64,000 nucleotides of DNA from positions 124,001 through 188,000 of the forward strand of contig NZ_JAKJHZ010000005.1 in the NCBI RefSeq assembly GCF_021648885.1. Reading direction: 5' to 3'. Every line of letters begins with the position of its first letter. The stretch's first letter is position 1. Shown here in pieces: positions 45,171 to 53,526 of the stretch. A program made the translations under genes and the position numbers. This DNA is from Nocardioides potassii (GTDB lineage: Bacteria; Actinomycetota; Actinomycetes; Propionibacteriales; Nocardioidaceae). The notes beneath the pieces are model-generated. The model was not told the origin of the DNA. It was given only the letters and a program-made list of their open reading frames with translations, and did not search any database.

Positions 45171-46423
45171 CCGATCGTCCTCATCTCGGGCACGGCGATC
45201 CAGCACTCGGCACCCGGGACGAGCTCGGCGACGAGCCGGCCGATCTCGGGTGCGATGTTCCACGGCAGGACGAGAACGTCGTCCGGTGCGACGCCGGCCA
45301 GCTCCGCAGGAGCCGCCACCGGGACGTGGCTGCCGGGCAGGAACTTGCCCTGCTTGGCCTCGCTGCCGTCGACGACGAGCACGAGGTCGTCGTGCTGCAC
45401 GCCGGCGGCGTTCATGAGCGTGTTGCCCTTGGCGGCGGCGCCGTAGCCGGCGACCGTGCGTCCGGCGGCGTGGCGCTCGTCGAGCCAGGTCCGCAGGCCC
45501 TCGATCACCGCGTGGCTCCGGGCCGCGAAGTCCTCCCACAGCTCCGGGGTGAGCAGGCCGGCCGCGAGCTCCTGCTGGATCGTCTCGGCGACGCTCGGGT
45601 GCGCCTCGCGCGTGCCGGTGCGGGTCAGCCAGTAGCGGTTCGACCCGCCGTGGGTCGTGAGCCTCTCCACGCGGGTCAGCTCCAGCCCCGCGCCGGCGAC
45701 GGCGGCCGCGACGGCGTGGGCGGAGAGGTAGCAGAAGTGCTCGTGGTAGATCGTGTCGAACTGCGTCTCGAGCATCTGGGTGACGAAGGACGGGTTCTCC
45801 ACCGTGATGACCGTGTCGTCGTCGCAGAGGTGGCTGAGGCCGGCGATGAAGTCCTGCAGGTCAGGCACGTGCGCCATCACGTTGTTGGCCGCGATGAGGC
45901 GCGGGCGGCCGTAGGTCTCGGCGACCTGCTCGGCGACGGACAGGCCGAAGAAGTCGTTGACCGTCTCCACGCCGCGGCTGCGGGCGATCTCGGCGACCTT
46001 GCCCGCGGGCTCGATGCCGACGACCCGCATGCCGGCGTCACGCATCTGGGTCAGCAGGTAGCCGTCGTTGCTCGCGACCTCCATGACCAGGTCGCCCTCG
46101 GCGAGGCCGAGCTCCTCGGTCATGTGGCGGGTGTACTCGCCGGCGTGCGCCAGCCACGACGTGCTGACGGAGGAGAGGTAGGGGTACTCGGCGCCGAAGA
46201 TGCGGTCGGGCAGGACGTACTCGCCGATCTGGCCCAGGCCGCAGGTCGGGCACACCCGCAGGTGCAGCGGGAACGTCGGGCTCGGCTCGTCGGTCGACAG
46301 CGACATCTCGTTGGAGAGCGGCTGCCGGCCGAGGTCGAGGACCGAGACCAGTCCCTCGGCGTTGCAGCCGCGGCAGGTGTGGACGCCCCGGGGCGTCAGC
46401 TCGTCGGTCGTCTGGTCGGTCAT
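45167..46423 (-). CDS. Sugar C-methyltransferase (TylC3/NovU/EvaC type)
   Basis: 418 residues. The N-terminal zinc-binding part has two CxxC pairs (CRGCNAEG and CPTCG). A SAM domain follows with VMEVASNDGYLL, then the C-terminal Rossmann-like domain TVAGYGAAAKGNTLMN, the three-part build of C-3 methyltransferases acting on 4-ketosugars. The active-site-like YHEHFCYLSAH is present. It probably methylates C-3 of CDP-4-keto-6-deoxyhexose. ATGA overlap with rfbF upstream and GTGA overlap downstream show one operon. Confidence 0.85.
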   Translation of the reverse strand: MTDQTTDELTPRGVHTCRGCNAEGLVSVLDLGRQPLSNEMSLSTDEPSPTFPLHLRVCPTCGLGQIGEYVLPDRIFGAEYPYLSSVSTSWLAHAGEYTRHMTEELGLAEGDLVMEVASNDGYLLTQMRDAGMRVVGIEPAGKVAEIARSRGVETVNDFFGLSVAEQVAETYGRPRLIAANNVMAHVPDLQDFIAGLSHLCDDDTVITVENPSFVTQMLETQFDTIYHEHFCYLSAHAVAAAVAGAGLELTRVERLTTHGGSNRYWLTRTGTREAHPSVAETIQQELAAGLLTPELWEDFAARSHAVIEGLRTWLDERHAAGRTVAGYGAAAKGNTLMNAAGVQHDDLVLVVDGSEAKQGKFLPGSHVPVAAPAELAGVAPDDVLVLPWNIAPEIGRLVAELVPGAECWIAVPEMRTIG

Positions 46424-47187
46424 CGCGCGCTCACCCACGGTGCCTGCCCGGACTGCCAGATCCTGTTGAGCTCGTCGCGCTCGCGGACGGTGTCCATCGG
46501 CATCCAGAACCCCTCGTGCTGGTAGGCGCCGAGCCGGCCCTGATCGGCGAGCGTGGTGAGCGGTGCGGCCTCGAAGGACGTCGCGTCGCCCTCGATGAGG
46601 TCGAGCACCTCGGGCTCGACGACGAAGTAGCCGCCGTTGATCCAGTCGTGGGAGTCGCGAGGCTTCTCGCGGAAGTCCTCGACCAGGCCGTCGGCGAGGC
46701 CGAGCGAGCCGAAGCGCGGCGGCGGGTGGACGGCTGTCACCGTCGCCAGGGCGCCGACGGACTCGTGGTGGGCCACGACCGCGTCGATCGGCACGTCCGA
46801 CAGGCCGTCGCCGTAGGTCAGCAGGAACCGCTCGTCGAGGATGTGCGAGAGCCGCTTGATCCGGCCGCCGGTCATGGAGTCGGCGCCGGTGTCGATGAGC
46901 GTGACCTTCCAGTCCACCTTGCTGCGCGACAGGTACTCGACCGAGCCGGTCGACAGGTCCACCGACATGTCGCAGGAGTGCATCAGCTGGTTGGCGAAGT
47001 ACTCCTTGATCACGAAGCCCTTGTAGCCCAGGGCCACCACGAAGTCGGCGTACCCGTGGGCCGCGTAGTGCTGCATGATGTGCCACAGGATCGGGCGCTC
47101 CCCGATGCCGACCATCGGCTTGGGGATCGCGTGCGTCTCCTCAGCCAGTCGGGTCCCGCGGCCTCCGGCCAGGATCACCGTCTTCAC
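46420..47187 (-). CDS. rfbF: Glucose-1-phosphate cytidylyltransferase
   Basis: 255 residues. The nucleotidyl-transfer signature GGRGTRLAEETHAIPKPMV begins at residue 8. It is followed by WHIMQHYAAHGYADFVVALG and the RfbF-type SCDMSVDLSTGSVEYL insert, which separates it from glucose-1-phosphate thymidylyl- and uridylyltransferases. It makes CDP-glucose from CTP and glucose 1-phosphate, the entry to the CDP-sugar branch with rfbG. The ATG overlaps the stop of the glycosyltransferase gene upstream (ATGA). Confidence 0.92.
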   Translation of the reverse strand: MKTVILAGGRGTRLAEETHAIPKPMVGIGERPILWHIMQHYAAHGYADFVVALGYKGFVIKEYFANQLMHSCDMSVDLSTGSVEYLSRSKVDWKVTLIDTGADSMTGGRIKRLSHILDERFLLTYGDGLSDVPIDAVVAHHESVGALATVTAVHPPPRFGSLGLADGLVEDFREKPRDSHDWINGGYFVVEPEVLDLIEGDATSFEAAPLTTLADQGRLGAYQHEGFWMPMDTVRERDELNRIWQSGQAPWVSAR

Positions 47188-48131
47188 GTCGTGCTCTTCC
47201 CCTCGTCGCCAGCGTTCGGACTCCGCCGAACCCTAACCAAGCGCTTCCGAGGCCATCGGACGAGGTCTCCCGCGACGAGGTAGAAGTCCCACACGATGTG
47301 CTTGATCCAGTACCGGTGCCAGAGCGCCCGCACCAGCTCGCGCCGGGCAGTGCGAGTCACCTGCCGGTCTACACCGTCCGCCGCGGCCTCGCGCCACAGG
47401 CTGCGCCACATGCGAGTCATGAGCCACCGTCGTCCCCCACTGCCAGGGATGAGTCCCTCTGCCGTGGCCTCGGCCGTCTTGACCGGATAGGTGCGGTACT
47501 CGACAAGGGGCTCGTCGAGCACGACGAAGGGGGCACGCAGGAGGAACCACCACTCGAGCAGGACGTCCGCGCCGTACTCCGGCTGGAACATGGGCGAGGT
47601 CAGCAGCACGTCGCGGCGGTAGAGGCAATAGGTCTCTGTCCAGCGTGGACGATTGAGGAACGAGCGGAGTCGAGTGCGCGCGTCGGCGGAGGCCAGCTCG
47701 GGGTCCCGCTGGACACCGAGGCGCGCACCGTCGGGGTCGAGGAACTGGATCGCCGTCAGGCAGGCCGCGGCGTCGGGATGGGTCTGGAGCGCGTGGAGGC
47801 ACATCTCGACGAAGCGCGGCTCGAGCCTGTCGTCGGCCGCCAGCCAGGCGAAGTACGTGCCCGTCGCCTGCTCCACCGCCCGGTTGAAGTTCGCGACCGC
47901 ACCGAGGTTGACCTCGCTGGTGCGTACGTGGTCAGCGCCGAGCGCGGAGGTGGCGATCTCCCGCGTGCGGTCCGTGGAGCAGTTGTCCATCACCAGGAAC
48001 TCGTCGGGGGATCGGGTCTGCGCCGTCACCGACGCGATGGCCTCACCGACGTACTGCTCCCCGTTGTAGACGGGTATCGCCACCGAGACGGTCGCGTGGG
48101 AGAACTGGTCGGGCCCATCCGCTGTGCTCAC
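47184..48131 (-). CDS. Glycosyltransferase family 2
   Basis: 315 residues. GT-A features: VSVAIPVYNGEQYVGEAIAS, VMDNCSTDRTREIA, the metal motif FAWLAADDRLEP, and a C-terminal basic amphipathic stretch (DLVRWPRKRLVRVRRS) likely to sit at the membrane. It is the first gene of the operon that makes the CDP-sugar, so it may be the enzyme that transfers that sugar. The GTG at 48131 was chosen because TATGCT ends 6 nt before it. Confidence 0.83.
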   Translation of the reverse strand: MSTADGPDQFSHATVSVAIPVYNGEQYVGEAIASVTAQTRSPDEFLVMDNCSTDRTREIATSALGADHVRTSEVNLGAVANFNRAVEQATGTYFAWLAADDRLEPRFVEMCLHALQTHPDAAACLTAIQFLDPDGARLGVQRDPELASADARTRLRSFLNRPRWTETYCLYRRDVLLTSPMFQPEYGADVLLEWWFLLRAPFVVLDEPLVEYRTYPVKTAEATAEGLIPGSGGRRWLMTRMWRSLWREAAADGVDRQVTRTARRELVRALWHRYWIKHIVWDFYLVAGDLVRWPRKRLVRVRRSPNAGDEGKSTT

Positions 48132-48137
48132 CGGAGG

Positions 48138-48143
48138 AGCATA
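48138..48143 (-). promoter_or_regulatory. -10 hexamer of the CDP-sugar operon
   Basis: TATGCT on the minus strand, 6 nt before the GTG at 48131. It would drive the GT2 - rfbF - methyltransferase - epimerase - reductase set. Confidence 0.5.
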
Positions 48144-48166
48144 GGTGCCGCCGTCCCCGGCGCGGC

Positions 48167-49486
48167 TCAGGCGAAGGTGGCCAGCCGGTAGGCGGTGGCG
48201 GCCACGGCCAGCAGTGCGACGCCCCCGACGAGCGCGACGCCCGATCGCGAGCGGACCACGGACGCGGTCACGACGGCCATGGGTGCCACGAGGACGATCC
48301 CGTAGCGCGGTGGGAGCGGGAAGTAGGACCCCGACGACAGGTAGCCGACCGTCACGAGCACCAGTGCCCCGGCCAGCGCCGCGGCGGCCACGCTCCGCGC
48401 AAGGACGAGCTCGCGCGGGGGTGCGCCGGTGAAGAGCGCAGCCGCGAGCGTGCCGGCGAGCAGGAGCAGCGCGGCGACGGACGTCGAGAACCCCGTGAGG
48501 GGTGGCGAGCCCACGACCGCCCACGAGGAGGCGAGCGGCTGCAGGAGGCTGAGCGAGCTCTCGACCAGGCCGGTCCACGGGAAGGCGGGGGTCACGAACC
48601 TGGTGGCCATGTCCGGCAGGTCGTCGGCGGGGATCTGCGCGCGCGACGACACGAAGGCCATCCACGCGCCCGCGGCGAGCACGGCGGTCAGGCCCACCGC
48701 CGCCGCGGTGGCCAAGCGCACCCGCAGGTTGCGCGGCGGCTCGCCCGCACGGTCGTCGGTCGGGCGCAGCAGGAGGTAGAGGGCGACAGCGGCGACGCCG
48801 ACCAGGTTGGTCATCTTGGCGAAGGAGACGACGAGGCCCACGACCGTCAGGAGGACGCCCCGCGCCGGTCCGGGCCGCTCCTCCCACCACGTGAGCGCGA
48901 GCAGGAGCGCCGCCCCCGCGGCCAGGCCGGACGCGTCGGGGGTGATGGTCGCACTCGGGAAGATCAGGGCCGGTGTCGCCACCAGCAGCAGCGACACGAC
49001 CGTCATCGGCGCTGCGGGCACGCCGCGGCGGCGGCCCGCGACGAACGTCAGGACGAGGCCGAGCGCGAACCACAGGCCGCCCACCAGCCGGCCCGCAGTG
49101 ACCAGGTCGTCGGCCGGCGTGACGGCCTCGACCACCTCTGCCGCCCCGCGCGTGACCGTGTAGTAGAAGGGGCTGTTCGCGGCCGCGGTGTTGTAGCCCT
49201 TCTCCTGGAAGGTGGTCGGGTCCAGCGTGCCGAACGGCCGGCACGGTCCGGGTCCGAAGCCGGGCGCGTCCACGCCCCGGCAGTCCTGCTCGTGCATGGC
49301 CTCCTGCCCGACGCGGTCGGCCGGGGCAGGGGGAGACGGCGCGCGGTAGAGGTAGTCGATGTGCTGCAGCTCGTCGATGGGGCTGAGCTTGGTGTAGCCG
49401 TGCACGTGCAGCGCGACGAAGACCATCGCCAGCCCCGCGAGCAGGGCGGCCGGGACCGCTGTGGCCCAGCGCGCTCGACGCAGCAT
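48167..49486 (-). CDS. DUF2142-like multi-spanning membrane protein, possible GT-C enzyme
   Basis: 439 residues with about ten helices. The first is AVPAALLAGLAMVFVALHVH, after which SPIDELQHIDYLY shows the acidic-pair-then-His signature also seen in the protein at 39683. Cys residues in the first large loop (DCRGVD, GPCRPF) again suggest disulfides outside. Similar size and order of elements suggest the two are distant paralogues. A ribosome site GAGGGAAGAGAG precedes the ATG. It may transfer a sugar from a polyprenyl-phosphate donor such as that made by the GT at 52058. Confidence 0.68.
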   Translation of the reverse strand: MLRRARWATAVPAALLAGLAMVFVALHVHGYTKLSPIDELQHIDYLYRAPSPPAPADRVGQEAMHEQDCRGVDAPGFGPGPCRPFGTLDPTTFQEKGYNTAAANSPFYYTVTRGAAEVVEAVTPADDLVTAGRLVGGLWFALGLVLTFVAGRRRGVPAAPMTVVSLLLVATPALIFPSATITPDASGLAAGAALLLALTWWEERPGPARGVLLTVVGLVVSFAKMTNLVGVAAVALYLLLRPTDDRAGEPPRNLRVRLATAAAVGLTAVLAAGAWMAFVSSRAQIPADDLPDMATRFVTPAFPWTGLVESSLSLLQPLASSWAVVGSPPLTGFSTSVAALLLLAGTLAAALFTGAPPRELVLARSVAAAALAGALVLVTVGYLSSGSYFPLPPRYGIVLVAPMAVVTASVVRSRSGVALVGGVALLAVAATAYRLATFA

Positions 49487-49663
49487 CGGCAGCTCTCTTC
49501 CCTCGTGTGCCGCTGCGCGCACCTCCTCGGCAGCGCCGACAGTGTACGAGCGGGGGAGGCCGTGCCGGCCCTCGGGCGAGGGTCGGGATCGGGATCGGTG
49601 TCGGCTAGAGTCGCCGATCGCCCGTCCCGGCCCCACCCGGTCGAACCGTTGGGAAGGATCCTC

Positions 49664-50758
49664 GTGCCCCGTCCGCTCGTGCTGGTCGACATGCTCAGCT
49701 ACACCGGCACCAAGGGCGGGATGGAGACCTACACGCGCGAGCTCTACCGCGAGATCCAGACGATGGACACGGGGTTCGACTTCGTCGCGCTGGCCAGCAA
49801 GGAGGGTGCGCGGCTCGACCTGTCGTGGTTCCCGGGCGAGGTGATCCGCTCGGGGATCAGCGGGGAGAACCGCTTCGTCTGGGCCGCCGGCGAGCTCGTC
49901 GCCTCGAGCCTGCACGCCCGGCGTCGGCGTGCCGACCTGGTCCACTGCCCGGCGACGCTGGGGCCGATGTGGACCTCGATGCCCACCGTCCTGACGGTCC
50001 ACGACATGCTCTACTGGAGCCACCCGGAGTTCATGGTGACGCCGCTCTACACGCGGCCCGTGATGTGGATGGAGAAGCGCGCCTCGGCCAACGCGACGCG
50101 CATCATCACCGACAGCCAGGTCTCGGCCGACGAGATCCACAAGTACCTCGGCTTTCCGGTGGACCGCCTCCACGTCGTGCCGCTCGCCGCCCACGGGGCG
50201 TCGGACGTCCGGCGCGAGGGGATCGGCGAGAACCTCGTCCTCGCCAGCGGCCAGCGTCGTCCCTACAAGAACTGGGACGCGCTCGTGCGCGCCCTCCCGC
50301 TCGTCGAGGAGTCCGTCCGGCCGCGGCTGGTCATCACCGGCGCCGGCCCGGGCGAGGACCCTGTCGCGGACGTCGTACGGCGCACGGGGATGGGCGACTG
50401 GGTCGAGCTGAAGGGCTGGATCGGCAGCGAGGAGCTGCACGACCTGCGGACCCGGGCTCGCGCCATGGCCTACCCCACGCTGGCCGAGGGCTTCGGCCTG
50501 CCCGTGCTCGAGGCGATGTCGATCGGCCTGCCGGTGATGGCCTCCGACCTGCCCGTGCTGCGCGAGGTCGGGGGCGACGCCGCGCTGTGGTTCGACCCCC
50601 ACGACGACACGTCGATCGCCGCGGCGATGACGACGCTGGCGACCCGGCCGGACGTCGCCCAGCGGCTCGCACGCGACGGCGTGGCGCAGGCGGCGAGGTT
50701 CAGCTGGCGCCGGGTCGCCGAGGACACGCTCGCCGTCTTCGAGCAGGTCCTGCGCTGA
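49664..50758 (+). CDS. Glycosyltransferase family 4 (GT-B)
   Basis: 364 residues. The N-terminal acceptor domain has DMLSYTGTKGGMETYTRELY (glycine loop) and TVHDMLYWSHPEF. The donor domain includes LASGQRRPYKNWDALVRALP and PTLAEGFGLPVLEAMSIGLP with the E-x7-E motif of retaining GT4 enzymes such as mannosyl- and rhamnosyltransferases. The GTG at 49664 follows GGAAGGATC. It is divergent from the DUF2142-like gene; TAGAGT at 49605 may be its -10 with a leader of about 50 nt. Confidence 0.88.
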   Translation: MPRPLVLVDMLSYTGTKGGMETYTRELYREIQTMDTGFDFVALASKEGARLDLSWFPGEVIRSGISGENRFVWAAGELVASSLHARRRRADLVHCPATLGPMWTSMPTVLTVHDMLYWSHPEFMVTPLYTRPVMWMEKRASANATRIITDSQVSADEIHKYLGFPVDRLHVVPLAAHGASDVRREGIGENLVLASGQRRPYKNWDALVRALPLVEESVRPRLVITGAGPGEDPVADVVRRTGMGDWVELKGWIGSEELHDLRTRARAMAYPTLAEGFGLPVLEAMSIGLPVMASDLPVLREVGGDAALWFDPHDDTSIAAAMTTLATRPDVAQRLARDGVAQAARFSWRRVAEDTLAVFEQVLR

Positions 50759-50782
50759 GGCTGCGGAGGCCTCGGAGGGGCG

Positions 50783-51670
50783 TCAGCGCCCGAACGCGTG
50801 CCGGCCGAGGGTGCGGACCGCACCCCACGCGCGTCCGGTGACGGCCTGCGGCAGCCGGCTGGCGGCGTACAGCCTCGAGGCCGCGTGCACCCGTGCGGCA
50901 CGCGACGCGCGCGTCCAGCCGTGGGCGGCGCACCGCTCGGCGGCGATCTCGAAGTAGGTGCGCTCGCCCGCGAAGCGGCCGCCGTCGTCGACGGTCGCCG
51001 AGGACGCGCTCGCCGAGTGGCGGCGGTAGGCGAAGACGACGTCGGGCAGCACGAGCATCCGCGAGCCGCTCAGCGCCATGTCGACCATCAGCGCGAGGTC
51101 CTGGACGAGGGGCAGGCCGTCGAGGAAGTCGTGCCGGCGCACGGCCTCGGTGCGGAAGGCCAGCGACGGCCAGTAGGTCCAGTTGCCGCGCAGCAGCGAC
51201 ACCGCGAGCTCCTCGCCGCCCAGCACACGCGGTCCGTCGAGACGGGGCGCGAACAGGCGCCGCTTGACGCGGTCGACGAGCGGGTCGACCACGGTCGAGG
51301 TCTCGTCGACCACCTCGACGCCCGGCTGGACGATGTCGACGCCCTCGGGCGCGGTGGCGATGGCGGCGCGGACCGTGGCGAGGTACGACGGCCGCATCAG
51401 GTCGTCGCAGCCGAGGAACACCATCCACTCGTCGGTCGCGAGCTCGAGGCACCGGCGGTAGTTGTCGGTGATGCCGAGGTTGGTCTCGTTGACCAGGTAG
51501 GTCACGCGGTCGTCGTCGAGGGCGGCGAACCACGCGCCGACGCTGTCGTCGGGGTAGCAGTCGTCGACGACGGTCAGGCGCCAGTCGGGGTCCGTCTGGG
51601 CGCGCACGCTCTCGACCGCCTCGAACAGGAGCGACGGCTCGCCCCAGAAGGGGATGAAGATCTCAGGCAT
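50783..51670 (-). CDS. Glycosyltransferase family 2
   Basis: 295 residues. GT-A fold: MPEIFIPFWGEPSLLFEAVE, LTVVDDCYPDD and the metal motif FLGCDDLM (about residue 97), where the usual D-x-D is CDD. The acceptor part contains WTYWPSLAFRTEAV and LVQDLALMVDMAL. A basic C-terminal helix may attach it to the membrane. It overlaps the DUF2304 gene by 8 nt and is the last gene of a three-gene minus-strand operon. Confidence 0.82.
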   Translation of the reverse strand: MPEIFIPFWGEPSLLFEAVESVRAQTDPDWRLTVVDDCYPDDSVGAWFAALDDDRVTYLVNETNLGITDNYRRCLELATDEWMVFLGCDDLMRPSYLATVRAAIATAPEGVDIVQPGVEVVDETSTVVDPLVDRVKRRLFAPRLDGPRVLGGEELAVSLLRGNWTYWPSLAFRTEAVRRHDFLDGLPLVQDLALMVDMALSGSRMLVLPDVVFAYRRHSASASSATVDDGGRFAGERTYFEIAAERCAAHGWTRASRAARVHAASRLYAASRLPQAVTGRAWGAVRTLGRHAFGR

Positions 51671-52061
51671 CGGCCTCGGGCGCCGGGGTGGTCTTCGCGG
51701 ACTCCGCGACGCTCAGCCGCTCCATGCCGTAGCGCTCCTGCGCCTCGATGATCGCGATCCGCCGGGCGAGCTGGTGCAGCTGGTTGCGGGCCTCCTGGGC
51801 GTGGAGGTACTGGTTGACGACGTAGAAGGCGAACGTGACCGAGACCAGGTAGAGGACGAGGTCGGTGCCGCGGCCGACGCCGAGAGCCTGCGCGACCACG
51901 CCCACCAGGTTGGGGGCGAGCACCGCGACCACGAGGATCACCATCAGGACGGCGAACGCGATCTTCTTCCACGCGTTGACGCTGTGGGCGCTGCGACTGC
52001 GCAGCGCGACCACGAAGATCGCGGCGAAGGCCAGGATCAGGACGACCTGGATGAGGATCAT
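51663..52061 (-). CDS. DUF2304 family small membrane protein
   Basis: 132 residues. Hydrophobic helices MILIQVVLILAFAAIFVVAL and IAFAVLMVILVVAVLAPNLV plus a third near residue 70 (TDLVLYLVSVTFAFYVV), then an amphipathic helix rich in Gln/Glu/Arg. DUF2304 proteins are often encoded next to dolichyl-phosphate-mannose-synthase-like transferases, as here (ATGA overlap with the gene at 52058). An accessory role in polyprenyl-phosphate-sugar synthesis or flipping is inferred. Confidence 0.82.
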   Translation of the reverse strand: MILIQVVLILAFAAIFVVALRSRSAHSVNAWKKIAFAVLMVILVVAVLAPNLVGVVAQALGVGRGTDLVLYLVSVTFAFYVVNQYLHAQEARNQLHQLARRIAIIEAQERYGMERLSVAESAKTTPAPEADA

Positions 52062-52735
52062 CGGCTGACCTTCCGGAGCAGGGTGTCGACCGCGATGTTG
52101 ACCGCGTTGACGGCGGGCTGGCCCTTGGCGACGGAGTAGTCGGAGTAGTCGATGGTCACCGCCACCTCGACGAACCGGTACTTGTTGCGGGCGATGAGCT
52201 CGATGATCTCGCTCGCGTGGGTCATGTCGGGCGCGGTGATGCGCAGCGTGTCCGCGACGTGGCGGTTGAAGACGCGCAGGCCGTTGTGGGCGTCGGTCAG
52301 CCGGATGCCGGACGTCATGTTGCTGAACCGGACGGCCGCCTTGAGCAGCAGCCGCTTGAAGCGGGTGGCGCCGATCGCCTCGCCGAGGAACCGCGAGCCG
52401 AGCACGATGTCGACGTCGGTGGTGTCGAGGACCCGCAGCATCCGCACGGCGTCCTCGACGCGGTGCTGGCCGTCGGCGTCGAAGGTGACGAAGCGGGTGA
52501 CCCCGGGCAGCAGCCGGGCGAACTCGATCCCGGTCTGCAGGGCCGCGCCCTGACCCATGTTGATCGGGTGGTTCACCAGGTAGCCGCCGGCCTCGAGGAT
52601 GCGGTCGGCGGAGGCGTCGGAGCTGCCGTCGTTGACGCAGACCACGTGGGGACAGGTCTCGAGGACACTCTCGATGACCGAGCCGATGACCGTCTCCTCG
52701 TTGTAGACAGGCACGACGAAGGCGACGTCTTCCAC
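52058..52735 (-). CDS. Glycosyltransferase family 2, polyprenyl-phosphate sugar synthase-like
   Basis: 225 residues. DPM1-like GT-A enzyme: VAFVVPVYNEETVIGSVIES, CVNDGSSDASADRILE, FVTFDADGQHRVEDA and the acceptor-side GSRFLGEAIGATRFKRLLLK. It would load a sugar on polyprenyl phosphate for GT-C enzymes. There is no C-terminal membrane domain, but the next gene is a small membrane protein. The GTG at 52735 is supported by TATATT ending 7 nt upstream. Confidence 0.88.
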   Translation of the reverse strand: MEDVAFVVPVYNEETVIGSVIESVLETCPHVVCVNDGSSDASADRILEAGGYLVNHPINMGQGAALQTGIEFARLLPGVTRFVTFDADGQHRVEDAVRMLRVLDTTDVDIVLGSRFLGEAIGATRFKRLLLKAAVRFSNMTSGIRLTDAHNGLRVFNRHVADTLRITAPDMTHASEIIELIARNKYRFVEVAVTIDYSDYSVAKGQPAVNAVNIAVDTLLRKVSR

Positions 52736-52742
52736 CTGCGGG

Positions 52743-52748
52743 AATATA
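52743..52748 (-). promoter_or_regulatory. -10 hexamer of the last glycan operon
   Basis: TATATT on the minus strand with 7-nt spacing to GTG 52735. Among the best -10 matches in the window. Confidence 0.55.
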
Positions 52749-52778
52749 CCGCCCGAGGCGACCCGGACCTATCCGACC

Positions 52779-52784
52779 TAGGCT
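52779..52784 (+). promoter_or_regulatory. -10 hexamer of the DUF2344 gene
   Basis: TAGGCT ends 7 nt before the GTG at 52792; leaderless. The gene thus has its own promoter although it is separated from the radical SAM partner. Confidence 0.5.
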
Positions 52785-52791
52785 CTCGCCC

Positions 52792-53526
52792 GTGCGTGAA
52801 CAACCCGAGCAGCAGGCTCCACCGGTGCAGCGACTGCGCGTGCGCTACGCCAAGCGCGGCCGGCTGCGCTTCACCAGCCACCGCGACTTCAGCCGCGCGT
52901 TCGAGCGTGCGGTGTTCCGGGCGCGGGTGCCGATGGCCTACTCGTCCGGCTTCAACCCGCACCCTCGCATCTCCTACGCCGGCGCGGCGCCGACCGGCTC
53001 GGCCAGCGAGGCGGAGTACCTCGAGCTCGCGCTGGCGGAGGTCGTCGTACCGGCCGACGTGCACGCGATGCTCGACGAGGCGCTCCCGCCGGGCCTCGAC
53101 GTCCTGGAGGTCGTCGAGTCGCCGGGCGGCTCGCTGGCGGACCTGCTCGAGGGCAGCCGGTGGCGCATCGAGCTCGCCGTGGACCACGCGCAGGCGCTCG
53201 ACGCGGTCGACCGCTTCCTCGCCGCCGAGGAGGCGCCGGTGGAGCGCATGACGAAGAAGGGCATGCGCGAGTTCGACGCTCGTGCCGCCGTCGTCTCGCT
53301 GGCGGTGCTCGCCGACGGGGCAGGTCAGGACACGCGTGAGGGCCGTACGACGCTCGACGTGGTGCTGCGCCACGGCACGCCGGCCGTCCGCCCCGACGAC
53401 GTGCTGCGGGGCCTGACCACGGTCGCCGGGCTCGACACGGGCCAGGCGCCCCACATGACGCGGCTCTCCCAGGGCCCGCTGCTCGAGGGGGGCGAGGTCG
53501 GCGACCCGCTGGCGCCGCGCGCTTAG
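52792..53526 (+). CDS. TIGR03936 / DUF2344 radical-SAM-associated protein
   Basis: 244 residues. The conserved N-terminus is readable as RVRYAKRGRLRFTSHRDFSR, then RVPMAYSSGFNPHPRIS and TGSASEAEYLELAL. The family is normally encoded next to, or fused with, the TIGR03960 radical SAM protein and in front of rne. Here rne follows as expected, but the radical SAM gene lies 20.5 kb upstream. Function unknown; a small-RNA- or tRNA-related role has been supposed from context. The GTG at 52792 is given by the leaderless -10; GTG 52796 is out of frame. Confidence 0.9.
   Translation: MREQPEQQAPPVQRLRVRYAKRGRLRFTSHRDFSRAFERAVFRARVPMAYSSGFNPHPRISYAGAAPTGSASEAEYLELALAEVVVPADVHAMLDEALPPGLDVLEVVESPGGSLADLLEGSRWRIELAVDHAQALDAVDRFLAAEEAPVERMTKKGMREFDARAAVVSLAVLADGAGQDTREGRTTLDVVLRHGTPAVRPDDVLRGLTTVAGLDTGQAPHMTRLSQGPLLEGGEVGDPLAPRA

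Noticed and set aside
41308..47187. 3,6-dideoxyhexose (abequose/paratose/tyvelose-type) pathway
   Set aside because: rfbF and rfbG fit, but no rfbH-type 3-dehydrase or its reductase is present, and a C-methyltransferase is.
32299..52791. Phage or IS-mediated genomic island
   Set aside because: No integrase, transposase, terminal repeats or tRNA target; codon and base use look like the flanks by eye. It is kept as a locus insertion of unknown mechanism.
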